DNA of 48,935 nucleotides from JAAYJM01 sp964498585 (lineage in GTDB: Bacteria; Bacteroidota; Ignavibacteria; Kapaibacteriales; UBA2268): the NCBI GenBank assembly GCA_964498585.1, contig CAZCHH010000023.1, forward strand, positions 1 through 48,935, given 5' to 3'. The position numbers and the translations under genes were made by a program. This document shows, one piece after another, positions 32,437 through 41,647 of the stretch. The notes below the pieces were generated by a model. That model was not told the origin of the DNA, did no database searches, and was given only the letters and a program-made list of their open reading frames with translations. Each line of letters begins with the position of its first letter. Position 1 is the first letter of the stretch.

Positions 32437-35400
32437 TTACTTCACTATCGTAACAGGATAAGTATAACTAAATTCCTTATCGCTAATCGTAATATAATAA
32501 ATACCACTTTCTAAGTGCTGAGTTTGTATTTGGATTTCTCCATTTTCAACACTATCATTTATCTGCGTAGTAATATTAAAAGTTGAATTATATTTTCTAC
32601 CCAGATTATCGAAAATATTTACGTTAATATCCGAACTTAAACTTTTTCCGTTTGTGATTGAAAAAGGAATAGTGATAATTGTATTTGCTGGATTGGGATA
32701 TGGCAAATTTGCTTCAAAATTGTTTATGAGTGTTTCAGTTTCGGGAACATCGGTTATCATATCCAAAATCTCTTCGCCACTTAAAGCACGGCAGTGAATT
32801 TTTACTTCGTCTATCGCTCCCTGGAAACGAGTTGAAACGAAATTATCGAAATGATGTGAAGCTATTGCTGCAAAATCACCCTCAATTCTTATATCCTGCT
32901 CTAATGAATCAATAAGAACGCCGTTTATATATCCCTTTAAAACTCTATCTTTATAAGTCATCGTATAGTTCATCCATCTGTTCCTGTAAGAATCAGCATA
33001 AAGTGAGTTAATTTCAGGATAAATACCATAAGCTGAACCTACTGCAAACTGAATATAATTTGGTGGCTCTAATCGAACTTTATACATATTTGTTATTCCG
33101 AGCCAGCCAGTCCAATGGTCGCCAAACCAAATGTATGCTTCTCCTTCTTGACTAAACATATCTTCTTCTTTTACCCACATAGAAACGGAAAATTCTTTGT
33201 AATCTTCAAACGGAATTCTTGGCAAAAGTATGTGGTCTCCTTCATTTCCTATTTCAGTTCTTGGTTGGAAATACATTGCTCGTCCACCATTAATTCCATC
33301 AACAGGATAAGGAGAATGGACTTTAGTTCCATTATAGTGATTATCGCTTGAATCAAGAGCTGTTCCATCTTCAAAGCTATAATATGCAATGTATTCTTCA
33401 TAGCCAACTTCGACATTTCCATAGCCCTTGCAACCCTCATTATCTTCTACTTCAACTGAATAATTTCCCGGTCTCGAAATCTCAATTTCTCTTGTAGTTT
33501 CGCCAGTTGACCAAAAATAAGATGAATATTGTTTAGAAGTGCTTAGCACCCCGTCTTTTCCACCACAAAGGTTTAAATCGCCAATTATATTAGCTTTTGT
33601 TCCAACAACATCAGATGATTTGAAATGCCAGCTTAAAATATCATGGTTCTGATAAGATTCACCTGTTGCAGAAGTAAAACCGACATAAGCACAGCTACAC
33701 GATAAATCTAAGTAATCATCAATACAAAAATTATTAATTTCAAGAACTGGCTCTCCTAAGTTTATACTACTATTCATATAAATGATTAGCTTCTCTTCTT
33801 TTGCGTCATATACAACTTTTACATAATAAACTTCAGAGCCATTAGATTTAACAATTGGGATATCTGATGTAATGCCCAATGTATATTGCGAGTTATGTAA
33901 AGCAAAGTTTTTTCCCTGCTTGTTTGTTTGAACTGCAATATGATTTCCATCAGGGTCATTAAAATCATCATTCTTAAACAAATCTATTTCAATAGCAATA
34001 GAGTTTGGAATATCGGTATATCCAATCCAGCCAGCCCATTTGCCAATAATAGTATCGTTATTATTCTGTATTACAAATGCCAAGCCATCTGCACCCGGTT
34101 CAGAATGCTCACTAGGATTAGCTTGATACGCATCTGATATTTTGAAAGAAAAAGTAGTTTCGAAGCCATGACTTAGTGGGACTAAATGCTTATACCAAGC
34201 AGCCCCTACCGACCATTGCGCCGAAGATGTTAATCTAATAAAATCCTGTTTCGGTGTTGAACTTTCAATTAAATTAATATCTTCTTCTATTGTATTAACT
34301 AATTCAAAATCAGTTGGTTCGCAATCCTTTGTTATAATCGGACTTTCATTCTCAAAAATTGTTTTTATTTCTTCATCTGTCAAATAACGGCAAAATACCT
34401 TCACTTCATCAATTGCTCCCTGGAAACGGGTAGAAACTAAATCACCAAATTTATGTGAAGCAATAGCTGCATAATCACCTTCAATATTAATTTCCTGCTC
34501 TGTTGAATCAATTAACTCGCCATTAATAAATGCCTTAATTTTTTTATCCTTATATGTCATTGCATAATGAACCCAGTTATTTTTATATAAATCTAAAAAT
34601 TCAGAACAAATTGGATTAATTCCTGAATCAGCACCAACAGCAAACTGAATATTATTAACAGGGTCTAAATTTGTTTCTAAAAAATTACCAATACCAAACC
34701 AGCCAGAATTATAATTCCCAAGCCAAAGATATCCTTCACCTGCTTCATCTGACAAGCTGTCTTCCTTTACCCACATTGAAACTGAAAACTGGTCAAAATC
34801 TTCTAAATGTAATCTTGGCAATAGTATATGGTCGCCTTCGTTCCCTATTTTTGTTCTTGTTCGGAAATATAGTGCTGTGCCACCATTTACCCCTTCAACA
34901 GGAATCGGATTGTTTATTAAAGTTCCATCAAAACCATTGCCACTCAAATCTTTAGCAGTTTCATCTTCAAAACTATAGTAAGCTATATAATCAGAAGAAA
35001 TGACATTTACAGTGTCATAACCAATACAAGCAAATTCATCACTAACAATTACTGAATATTCTCCGGGTAAAGATACTTCAATTTCTTTTGATGTTTCGCC
35101 GGTTGACCAAAGATAAGAATCGTATTCTTTTGAAGTAGCTAAAATACCCTCGGTTCCGGTGCATATAAACAAATCACCGGTAATTTTTGGATTAAGACCA
35201 ACAAAATCAGATGATTTAAAATGCCAACTTAACAAATCATGATTTTGATATGATTCGCCGGTAGTAGATGTAAATCCGATATAGGAGCAACTACAATCTG
35301 TATTTACATATTCGTCTAATTGAAAGTCATTTATTGTTAAAACAGGACTATTTAAAACATTAGTAGTATCTAAATAAATAATTAGCTCTTCTAATTCAGA

Positions 35401-36708
35401 ATCATACTTAATTTTGCAATAATATATTTGAGAACCATCTGATTTAATTATTGGTATGTCCGATGCAATTCCCAAAGTAGTTTTCAAGCCGTGTTTTGTT
35501 GTATTAGGTTTTTTCCTGTTTGTTTGAACGGCAATATGATTTCCATCGGGGTCATTTAGGTCTTTATTCCTATACATATCAATTTCGATTGCTAATGAAT
35601 AAGGAATGCCTGCATATCCGAGCAAACACTCTTCTCCGCCAATTATAGAATCACTTTCATTTTGAATGACAAAAACAATTCCGTCTCCACCCGCTTCAGA
35701 GTACTCATTTGGATTTGCTCGGAATCCATCAGAAATTTTAAATGAAAACGTTGTTTCAAAACCATTAGAAACCGGAACTAAATGCCTATACCAAATTGCA
35801 CCGCTTTTCCAGCCGGTTGCTCTTGATAAACGGATGTAATCATTAATTACTTTTGCCTGTTCAATATAATTAATATCAGTATTAATAACGTCTTCCAATT
35901 CAAATTCAACCGGAGCGCAATCATTTACTATAATGGGATTATCCATTTCATAAACTAATTCAACTTCTACATCAGTAAGGCACCTATCATAAAATCTCAT
36001 TTCGTCAATCATACCAATCCATTTCCAATATGGTTCATCATCAACAGAACCTAATAAAAATCTCATATCTCTATCATAATTCATACATAGCTTTCCTTGC
36101 CCGATTGGCTGATAAGTACTGGCATTTGAAAGATAATCAATAGTTTGAATTAATTCACCATTAACGTATATTTTAAGAATTGAAATATTTTCATCAGTGC
36201 ATAATGAGACAGCCCAAAATTGCCATTCATTCTTTTTTAATCTTTTTCCAAAAGAGTTATGATGCGACCTAATTGCTTTATTTTCACCAATGGTTGTTTG
36301 AAAAGAAAAATCAAAAGGTTTATAATCCATAAACTGAAATGAAATGGGGTCATAATTTGGACGAAATCCATCACTTGCAGTCAATAGCTGCCATTTGCCT
36401 GTTTCGCCAAACTCTGGGCATATCCAACAGGAAAATGTAACATTGCAACTTCCATCTAAAAATCGTTTATTATTAATTTCAACAAATTGAGTGCCGTCTA
36501 AATGAATAGCATTGCCTTTTTTACCTTGTTTTAAAATTGGTCCTCTGTTTATTATACCAAAATTATTATTATTACTTAAATCAGGCAAAGTATCCCCAAT
36601 TAAATAGTCGAAACTCCAATATGCCTTCAAATTGGAAGTTATATCCTGTGAATATAAAACAGCTAAATTAGCTAGCAAAATTAAAACGATAGGAAGAATT
36701 TTTTTCAT
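32437..36708 (-). CDS. Giant secreted LamG / L-type-lectin repeat protein with T9SS sorting domain
   Basis: A 1423-residue T9SS cargo protein with a clear internal duplication. After a signal peptide (1-21, ends VLYSQ) it has: LamG-like domain 1 (about 26-255, AYWSFDY ... IDEMRFYDRCL); L-type-lectin-like domain 1 (about 259-510, GIVFVIQN ... EIDMY ... DPDGNHIAVQTN); an Ig-like link with WSTGETSKEI; LamG 2 (about 573-790); lectin-like 2 (about 793-1045); a second WSTGETTREI link; LamG 3 (about 1106-1314); and a sorting domain (about 1337-1423, LPYPNPANTIITIP). Both LamG and lectin folds bind carbohydrate, so a role in adhesion to or capture of polysaccharide is likely. AAAGGG sits 7 bases before the ATG at 36708; the frame also opens at an unlikely TTG two codons earlier. 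Confidence 0.88.
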   Translation of the reverse strand: MKKILPIVLILLANLAVLYSQDITSNLKAYWSFDYLIGDTLPDLSNNNNFGIINRGPILKQGKKGNAIHLDGTQFVEINNKRFLDGSCNVTFSCWICPEFGETGKWQLLTASDGFRPNYDPISFQFMDYKPFDFSFQTTIGENKAIRSHHNSFGKRLKKNEWQFWAVSLCTDENISILKIYVNGELIQTIDYLSNASTYQPIGQGKLCMNYDRDMRFLLGSVDDEPYWKWIGMIDEMRFYDRCLTDVEVELVYEMDNPIIVNDCAPVEFELEDVINTDINYIEQAKVINDYIRLSRATGWKSGAIWYRHLVPVSNGFETTFSFKISDGFRANPNEYSEAGGDGIVFVIQNESDSIIGGEECLLGYAGIPYSLAIEIDMYRNKDLNDPDGNHIAVQTNRKKPNTTKHGLKTTLGIASDIPIIKSDGSQIYYCKIKYDSELEELIIYLDTTNVLNSPVLTINDFQLDEYVNTDCSCSYIGFTSTTGESYQNHDLLSWHFKSSDFVGLNPKITGDLFICTGTEGILATSKEYDSYLWSTGETSKEIEVSLPGEYSVIVSDEFACIGYDTVNVISSDYIAYYSFEDETAKDLSGNGFDGTLINNPIPVEGVNGGTALYFRTRTKIGNEGDHILLPRLHLEDFDQFSVSMWVKEDSLSDEAGEGYLWLGNYNSGWFGIGNFLETNLDPVNNIQFAVGADSGINPICSEFLDLYKNNWVHYAMTYKDKKIKAFINGELIDSTEQEINIEGDYAAIASHKFGDLVSTRFQGAIDEVKVFCRYLTDEEIKTIFENESPIITKDCEPTDFELVNTIEEDINLIESSTPKQDFIRLTSSAQWSVGAAWYKHLVPLSHGFETTFSFKISDAYQANPSEHSEPGADGLAFVIQNNNDTIIGKWAGWIGYTDIPNSIAIEIDLFKNDDFNDPDGNHIAVQTNKQGKNFALHNSQYTLGITSDIPIVKSNGSEVYYVKVVYDAKEEKLIIYMNSSINLGEPVLEINNFCIDDYLDLSCSCAYVGFTSATGESYQNHDILSWHFKSSDVVGTKANIIGDLNLCGGKDGVLSTSKQYSSYFWSTGETTREIEISRPGNYSVEVEDNEGCKGYGNVEVGYEEYIAYYSFEDGTALDSSDNHYNGTKVHSPYPVDGINGGRAMYFQPRTEIGNEGDHILLPRIPFEDYKEFSVSMWVKEEDMFSQEGEAYIWFGDHWTGWLGITNMYKVRLEPPNYIQFAVGSAYGIYPEINSLYADSYRNRWMNYTMTYKDRVLKGYINGVLIDSLEQDIRIEGDFAAIASHHFDNFVSTRFQGAIDEVKIHCRALSGEEILDMITDVPETETLINNFEANLPYPNPANTIITIPFSITNGKSLSSDINVNIFDNLGRKYNSTFNITTQINDSVENGEIQIQTQHLESGIYYITISDKEFSYTYPVTIVK

Positions 36709-36781
36709 TATCAACCCTTTTTTTTTAAAAAAATAATTTTATTTCTTTATATTTAAATTTATTTAATTTACAAAATATAAT

Positions 36782-37588
36782 ATGAATAAAGATATTGATT
36801 TTAATGTTAAAGCACATAATCTTATTGCAAGTAAATACAATAAAAATCACAATGAGATTTATAATGAAATTGAACAAGAAAGAGCTTCAAAAATAATTCA
36901 ATACGCCCTAAGTCTTGTTGGCAAAAATTTCAAAGAAATAAAAGCTTTAGATTACGGCTGTGGCACTGGGAACCTTACATCTAAATTTATTGATAATAAT
37001 GTTAGAATTACTTCAGCCGACATTTCATATAAGTTTTTAGATATTATTAAAAAGAACTTCAGTTTTTATCCAAATTTAGATACAAAACTTATAAATGGTT
37101 ACGACTTAAATAACTTCGATGATGAAAGTTATGATATTATTTCAGTTTATTCGGTGCTTCATCATATACCGGATTATTTATTCATTATAAAAGAGTTTTG
37201 CAGAGTATTAAAAAAAGGTGGTATCTTATACATTGACCATGAAAGATGCCCTTCTTCCTGGGAAAAAAACCTGCCTTTAGCTTTGCAAAATGCGAAAAAA
37301 AGTAAAATAAGTCCTTTATATTATTTCAATGTTTTCAATCCAAAATGGTATATTAGAAAATATAAAAAAATTAAAAATCCCCGTTGGCAATTAGAAGGAG
37401 ATTTACACGTTTGGCAAGACGACCATATTGAATGGGACAAAATTAATAATGTTCTTGCTGAAAACAATATGAGCACAATCAAAGAACAAGATTATCTTTT
37501 ATACTATCCTGAATACCCTATGGAAATATTTGAAAAATATAAAGATATATATTTTGATATGAGAATGAGTTTAAGTAAAAAATTATAA
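36782..37588 (+). CDS. Class I SAM-dependent methyltransferase
   Basis: A 268-residue Rossmann-fold methyltransferase. Motif I is ALDYGCGTGNL (about residue 57), followed by SADIS (the acidic end of strand 2), YDIISVYSVLHHIPD (motif post-I/II) and VLKKGGILYIDHE. The closest look is to the UbiE/MenG-like Methyltransf_11/25 proteins, but the C-terminal third is not the quinone-methylase type, so no substrate is assigned. It has no Shine-Dalgarno sequence: TATAAT directly abuts the ATG, so translation may be SD-independent, as is common in Bacteroidota. It is divergent from the lectin/LamG gene with only 73 bases between, and converges on the FN3-T9SS gene. Confidence 0.88.
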   Translation: MNKDIDFNVKAHNLIASKYNKNHNEIYNEIEQERASKIIQYALSLVGKNFKEIKALDYGCGTGNLTSKFIDNNVRITSADISYKFLDIIKKNFSFYPNLDTKLINGYDLNNFDDESYDIISVYSVLHHIPDYLFIIKEFCRVLKKGGILYIDHERCPSSWEKNLPLALQNAKKSKISPLYYFNVFNPKWYIRKYKKIKNPRWQLEGDLHVWQDDHIEWDKINNVLAENNMSTIKEQDYLLYYPEYPMEIFEKYKDIYFDMRMSLSKKL

Positions 37589-37597
37589 TTTTAAAAT

Positions 37598-38872
37598 CTA
37601 TTCTTTTAAAAAAATATTTGAATAAGTTATAAAATCACTATTAATTATAATAAAATAATAACCTCCTGACAGGTTATTAATAGAAATATTGGTTTGTATA
37701 TTTCCACAATTATTAATATATTCTGATTTTTTTAACAACAAATTGCCTTGTAAATCATAGATATTAATCTCAACAAACATTGGATATGGTAAATAATAAT
37801 TCAAAAATACCACGTTAGAAGCAGGATTAGGATATATACAACAGTAATCTTTATTAAAAATAAAATCATTTACATTTGAATTAGATTTTGTTTTAAATCT
37901 GCGAATATCAGACCATTCACTGTTATTAAATCCATCAGAAGCTTGTACTCTCCAAAAGTATACTGTATTTAGATCTAAAGTTTTTGAAATTTCATTATAC
38001 TGAATAATAGTATCAATTTCTTTAAATAAAAAATCATTATCTAATGAAATCTGAAATTTAAAAAAAACATCACTTGATTGACTTTCCCATTTAAATAGAA
38101 TGTTATTATTTGAAATTTCATCATTATTAATTGGTTTTAAAAGATTTGGCTTTCTTACTATATAATTTAATGTTTTAAAAGTCCAAACTTCAGACCAATT
38201 AGTTACTTCAGAGTTATTAGCTGCTCTAACTCGCCAATAATACTGCGTATTCATATCTAATTCAACATTTACATAATTATCTCTTAAGTCGGCGTTTTCA
38301 TAAATTTTATTTAGAAAATCTGTATTTTTTGCAATCTGAATGTGATACTTAATTGCATTGCTCAGCAATTGCCAAGAAAGTTGTAAATCTGTTGGTTGTT
38401 GAATTGAGTTGTTTAAAGGACTTATTAATTTTACTTTATTAGAAAATGTAGTAAAATTCCAAATTTCAGACCAAGGACTAGTTCCATAGTTATTCATAGC
38501 TCTAACTCGCCAGAAGTATGTAGTACTTGTATCTAAATTTGTTAAGATGAAGCTATTTTCAATAATTCCGTTTATATCATATAAAAGAGTTGTAAAAGAC
38601 GAACTATGAGAAAGTTGCAAGTTATATGAATCAGATAAATAGTCTCCATCCCACTGAAATAAAGGACTTAAACTTTGAATAATTGAATTTTTTATCGGTT
38701 GAATAAGAACAGGTGCTGAAAATTCATGATATATATTTTCATTTACAGCAGATGAATAGCCATCACTTGTTCCTCCTACATATTGAGAAGACAAAATAAT
38801 AGGATTAAAAATAAACTCAATTAGGAAAAGAGTGCATTTTAATATGACAATTTTTTTAAATATTTTTTTCAT
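37598..38872 (-). CDS. Secreted FN3-domain protein with T9SS type A sorting domain
   Basis: A 424-residue cargo protein. A signal peptide (1-29, ends ILSSQ) is followed by YVGGTSDGYSS and three FN3-like domains (about 52-140, 148-236, 240-332), each with a TYFWRVRA or QYYWRVRA strand and a WSEIWNFTT-type end. The sorting domain (about 345-424) has YPNPASNVVFLNYYL and IYDLQGNLLL. The FN3 pattern closely resembles the FN3 units of the 1544-residue protein at 15928. It starts 20 bases after the SUMF1-domain gene stop, so the pair is likely an operon. Function is unknown; it is presumably an extracellular scaffold. Confidence 0.87.
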   Translation of the reverse strand: MKKIFKKIVILKCTLFLIEFIFNPIILSSQYVGGTSDGYSSAVNENIYHEFSAPVLIQPIKNSIIQSLSPLFQWDGDYLSDSYNLQLSHSSSFTTLLYDINGIIENSFILTNLDTSTTYFWRVRAMNNYGTSPWSEIWNFTTFSNKVKLISPLNNSIQQPTDLQLSWQLLSNAIKYHIQIAKNTDFLNKIYENADLRDNYVNVELDMNTQYYWRVRAANNSEVTNWSEVWTFKTLNYIVRKPNLLKPINNDEISNNNILFKWESQSSDVFFKFQISLDNDFLFKEIDTIIQYNEISKTLDLNTVYFWRVQASDGFNNSEWSDIRRFKTKSNSNVNDFIFNKDYCCIYPNPASNVVFLNYYLPYPMFVEINIYDLQGNLLLKKSEYINNCGNIQTNISINNLSGGYYFIIINSDFITYSNIFLKE

Positions 38873-38892
38873 AATATATTCCTAAAAATAAA

Positions 38893-40371
38893 CTAATAAA
38901 TAGATAGAACACACCTAAAACCATAATCATAACTTCTATTGTTATTAACCAAAGTCGAGAAAATTCTATCAGATACACGGCAATAAGAATCGAAATAGCA
39001 ACTTCCACCTCTAAAACCAGAACCAAGATTTTGCTCCATAGGCCAAGTACTAACATTTGCATTCCCTAAATTATCAAGAATACCATCGCCATTTATACCT
39101 GAAAAATTTCTTCCATTTGGATTCCCAATAGTTATACATCTTTCCCACAAATTTCCACTCATATCCATAACTCCATAATAACTACTTCCAGAACTTTGTC
39201 TTGTGCTATTGCTCCTTGCAAAATTTCCAACTCTTACAGGCCCTTTTATTTCTAAAAAATCACCACTATTTATATTTGCATTTGTTGGTAAAGCAATTTC
39301 GTCAGCAGTATTGATGTAAGCTAAGCTATTTGCCTGAACTAAAAAAGTATTTCCCCAAGCAAATTCATTTGCATTTGGATTTTCAGTTCCCCTGCATATT
39401 TTTTCAAATTCAAGTTCAGACATTGGACGTAAACCAGACCAATCAGCATAAGCAATTCCATCTTGCCAAGTTAAAAAATTACAAGCTACTTCTTTCCCGT
39501 CATTTAATTCATTTAATATTTTATTATTATTTGCATCACAGCCATATACTCCATTGATATTTCTAATATAATGTCTATAACTATTAAATTGATTAAAATA
39601 TCTATTAGCTGCTTGTTCTACTGTTAAAGTGTTTAAGAAATCTGAATATTGTTCCTGAGTTATCTCATATTTCATACAATACAAACTATTGTAACCTTTT
39701 GGAAAAGAAGCTGGCACTGGCCCTGTATGGTCTCCTGTATATTCTCCTTCTGTATAATTTAATGAGCCATTTGAAAAACCTATTGGAATAGATCCTTCAG
39801 AAGAAATAAGATAAGGATAATTTTCGTTCGGGTATGAATAGAAATGATTATTTTCATTTCCACCGCTACCTAAGTAAAAACTACCTTCAGGAATACTAAC
39901 CATTTCGATAGCAAAAACTTTAATATGGCTAATTAAAGTTGTTATGTTGTCATCAAGTCCATCAATTGCATAATTCCAGTTTAATTTAATTCCTGTTGAA
40001 GCAAATTTACCTTTACCATCAACTCCCCTATAAAATATTGCTCCTTTTCCATTTGCAGGAATTGTAAATGAAGCACCGAGACCTTGACTTCCCGTTGAAT
40101 GTTCGTCTTTATTTGTGTTTATTGTTGCGTGATACCACCTACCATCGCTTATTTTTTTATATTTAATAAAAATCCAAACAGCATCCCAATTATAAGGTGC
40201 TATACTTGCTCTCCAGCTATTTTCCCAACTTAAATCAAATTGAATATTAATTGATTTCTGTTCAATGCTTTGATCTAATAATACTGGAATACTAACTTCA
40301 ACATTATTAGCTAGTAAACATAAAGGTATAAAAGCTAAGATTATGAAAGTAATAAATTTTAATTTTTTCAT
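38893..40371 (-). CDS. Exported SUMF1 / formylglycine-generating-enzyme-like domain protein
   Basis: A 492-residue exported protein. A signal peptide (1-21, ends LLANN) precedes a beta-rich N-terminal domain (about 24-155; FDLSWENSWRASIAPYNWDAVWIF), often found ahead of SUMF1 domains in this phylum. The SUMF1 fold (about 156-490) has SIPEGSFYLGS, MKYEITQEQYSDFLN, GLRPMSELEFEKICRG, GVMDMSGNLWER, GSGFRGGSCYFDSYCR and the end GFRCVL. After RGGS the Cys spacing (C-x5-C) differs from that of catalytic FGE (C-x4-C), so formylglycine activity is doubtful. It lacks a T9SS sorting domain, unlike its operon partner. SUMF1-fold proteins such as GldK and GldJ are parts of T9SS, but this one does not show their lipoprotein signals. 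Confidence 0.87.
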   Translation of the reverse strand: MKKLKFITFIILAFIPLCLLANNVEVSIPVLLDQSIEQKSINIQFDLSWENSWRASIAPYNWDAVWIFIKYKKISDGRWYHATINTNKDEHSTGSQGLGASFTIPANGKGAIFYRGVDGKGKFASTGIKLNWNYAIDGLDDNITTLISHIKVFAIEMVSIPEGSFYLGSGGNENNHFYSYPNENYPYLISSEGSIPIGFSNGSLNYTEGEYTGDHTGPVPASFPKGYNSLYCMKYEITQEQYSDFLNTLTVEQAANRYFNQFNSYRHYIRNINGVYGCDANNNKILNELNDGKEVACNFLTWQDGIAYADWSGLRPMSELEFEKICRGTENPNANEFAWGNTFLVQANSLAYINTADEIALPTNANINSGDFLEIKGPVRVGNFARSNSTRQSSGSSYYGVMDMSGNLWERCITIGNPNGRNFSGINGDGILDNLGNANVSTWPMEQNLGSGFRGGSCYFDSYCRVSDRIFSTLVNNNRSYDYGFRCVLSIY

Positions 40372-40542
40372 AAAAACTCCGTTTATTTAATATCGCTGTT
40401 ATTTTTCTCTCTTCTTTTATCTAAAATTATACATTATTTTTTTTATTTCCAAATATTTTTTTAATTATTTTTTTCCTTTTTAATTTAGTATTATTTTTGT
40501 AAGTTAAATGTGTGTATTTTATTATTTATTATTGGAGTTTAT

Positions 40543-41055
40543 ATGAAAATATTAGTAAAAATGCTGCTTGTCCTTTTTGTTTCCTGTTTGTTCCTTAATA
40601 GCAGCATTTCTCAAGATGTTAAAACCATTCCTTCTGCTTCTATAAAAAATCTGAAAAATGAAACTATAGATACAAAAACATTTAACAACGAAGGCAAACC
40701 ATTTGTTATTAATTTTTGGGCTACCTGGTGCAAACCCTGCATTATGGAACTAAACGCAATAAGTGAAGTTTACGAAGATTGGCAAAAGGAAACCGGAGTA
40801 AAAATATTTGCTATATCTGTTGACGATTCCCGTAGCAGCAAAAAAGTAGCACCATTTGTGAAAAGCCGCAACTGGAAATACGATAGCTATCTTGACGAAA
40901 ACAGCGATTTCAAGCGTGCTATGAATGTGAATAATCCACCGCATACTTTCCTATATAATGGCAAAGGCGAGTTAGTCTGGCAGCATAACGGCTACGCCCC
41001 CGGCGACGAAGAAGAACTTTATAAGCAAATTAAAAAATTACTTGATGAGAAATAA
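40543..41055 (+). CDS. TlpA-like thiol-disulfide oxidoreductase
   Basis: A 170-residue thioredoxin-fold protein exported by a signal peptide (about 1-24, ends SSISQ). The active site is WATWCKPC (Cys63, Cys66), followed by FAISVDDSRSSKKV and a cis-Pro region NNPPHTFLYNGKGELVWQHNGY, as in TlpA/ResA proteins that reduce disulfides in the periplasm, for example in cytochrome c maturation. GGAG lies 5 bases before the ATG at 40543; the frame also opens at a GTG 11 codons earlier, which is not favoured. The following gene overlaps its end by 11 bases, so the two are co-translated. Confidence 0.92.
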   Translation: MKILVKMLLVLFVSCLFLNSSISQDVKTIPSASIKNLKNETIDTKTFNNEGKPFVINFWATWCKPCIMELNAISEVYEDWQKETGVKIFAISVDDSRSSKKVAPFVKSRNWKYDSYLDENSDFKRAMNVNNPPHTFLYNGKGELVWQHNGYAPGDEEELYKQIKKLLDEK

Positions 41056-41647
41056 AATCTTTTTTATATTTCTGTTTATAACTTACTTTGCTTCAATTGA
41101 TTTGCTAATTGGAAGCACTCCAATTAGCAATATTGAAGTATTAGATTCACTTTCTAAAAATGCTGCAAACAAAATTGAACAATTTATAAGCAATCATAAT
41201 TTTAATTCTGTGTATGTTTCTATTGATGAAACAGAAGGAAACTGGCTACTTTCAGAGCATCTTTTGCAGAATAATAAAATTAAACTATTAACTCCCCAAT
41301 CGCCTAACAAAGATTCTTTTCCACTTATCGAAATTCATACAAAAGAACTTAAAATCCAGTATTATCTGCATGAAAACCCTGATTCTCTCGTTCGAACCGG
41401 GAAAATTGAACTAACTGCTTTTTTGAAAACAAAAGATAAAACTGAAATAATTGATAGCTTGAATTTTGTATATAAAGATGAAATCTCTTGTTCTGATGTG
41501 GACTTCATCAAAGGGAAATATCCTTTCGCAAATCCAAAAATCCCTGAAAGAGAACAAACAGTATGGGAGAAAATTGTTGAGCCAGTGGTAGTGATTTCTA
41601 CAGCAATTATTACTTTAGTTTTGCTTTTTACAGTCCGTTCAAATTAA
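41045..41647 (+). CDS. Unrecognised exported protein with a C-terminal membrane anchor
   Basis: A 200-residue protein I cannot place. It has a signal peptide (about 1-24), a middle region (about 30-155) with alternating strands (VYVSIDET, EIHTKELKIQYYLHE, GKIELTAFLKT, SLNFVYKDEI), then WEKIVEPVVVISTAIITLVLLF near residue 175, a single transmembrane helix at the end followed by RSN. The bulk should face the periplasm, anchored at its C-terminus. Its ATG lies inside the last codons of the TlpA-like gene (11-base overlap), so a role in the same redox or assembly process is likely but unproven. Its stop overlaps the PBP2 stop on the other strand. Confidence 0.75.
   Translation: MRNKIFFIFLFITYFASIDLLIGSTPISNIEVLDSLSKNAANKIEQFISNHNFNSVYVSIDETEGNWLLSEHLLQNNKIKLLTPQSPNKDSFPLIEIHTKELKIQYYLHENPDSLVRTGKIELTAFLKTKDKTEIIDSLNFVYKDEISCSDVDFIKGKYPFANPKIPEREQTVWEKIVEPVVVISTAIITLVLLFTVRSN

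Noticed and set aside
38893..40371. Assigning the SUMF1-domain protein as GldJ, GldK or an active sulfatase-maturing enzyme
   Set aside because: It lacks the lipoprotein signal of GldJ/GldK and the exact Cys spacing of catalytic FGE; no gld, por or sulfatase genes are nearby.
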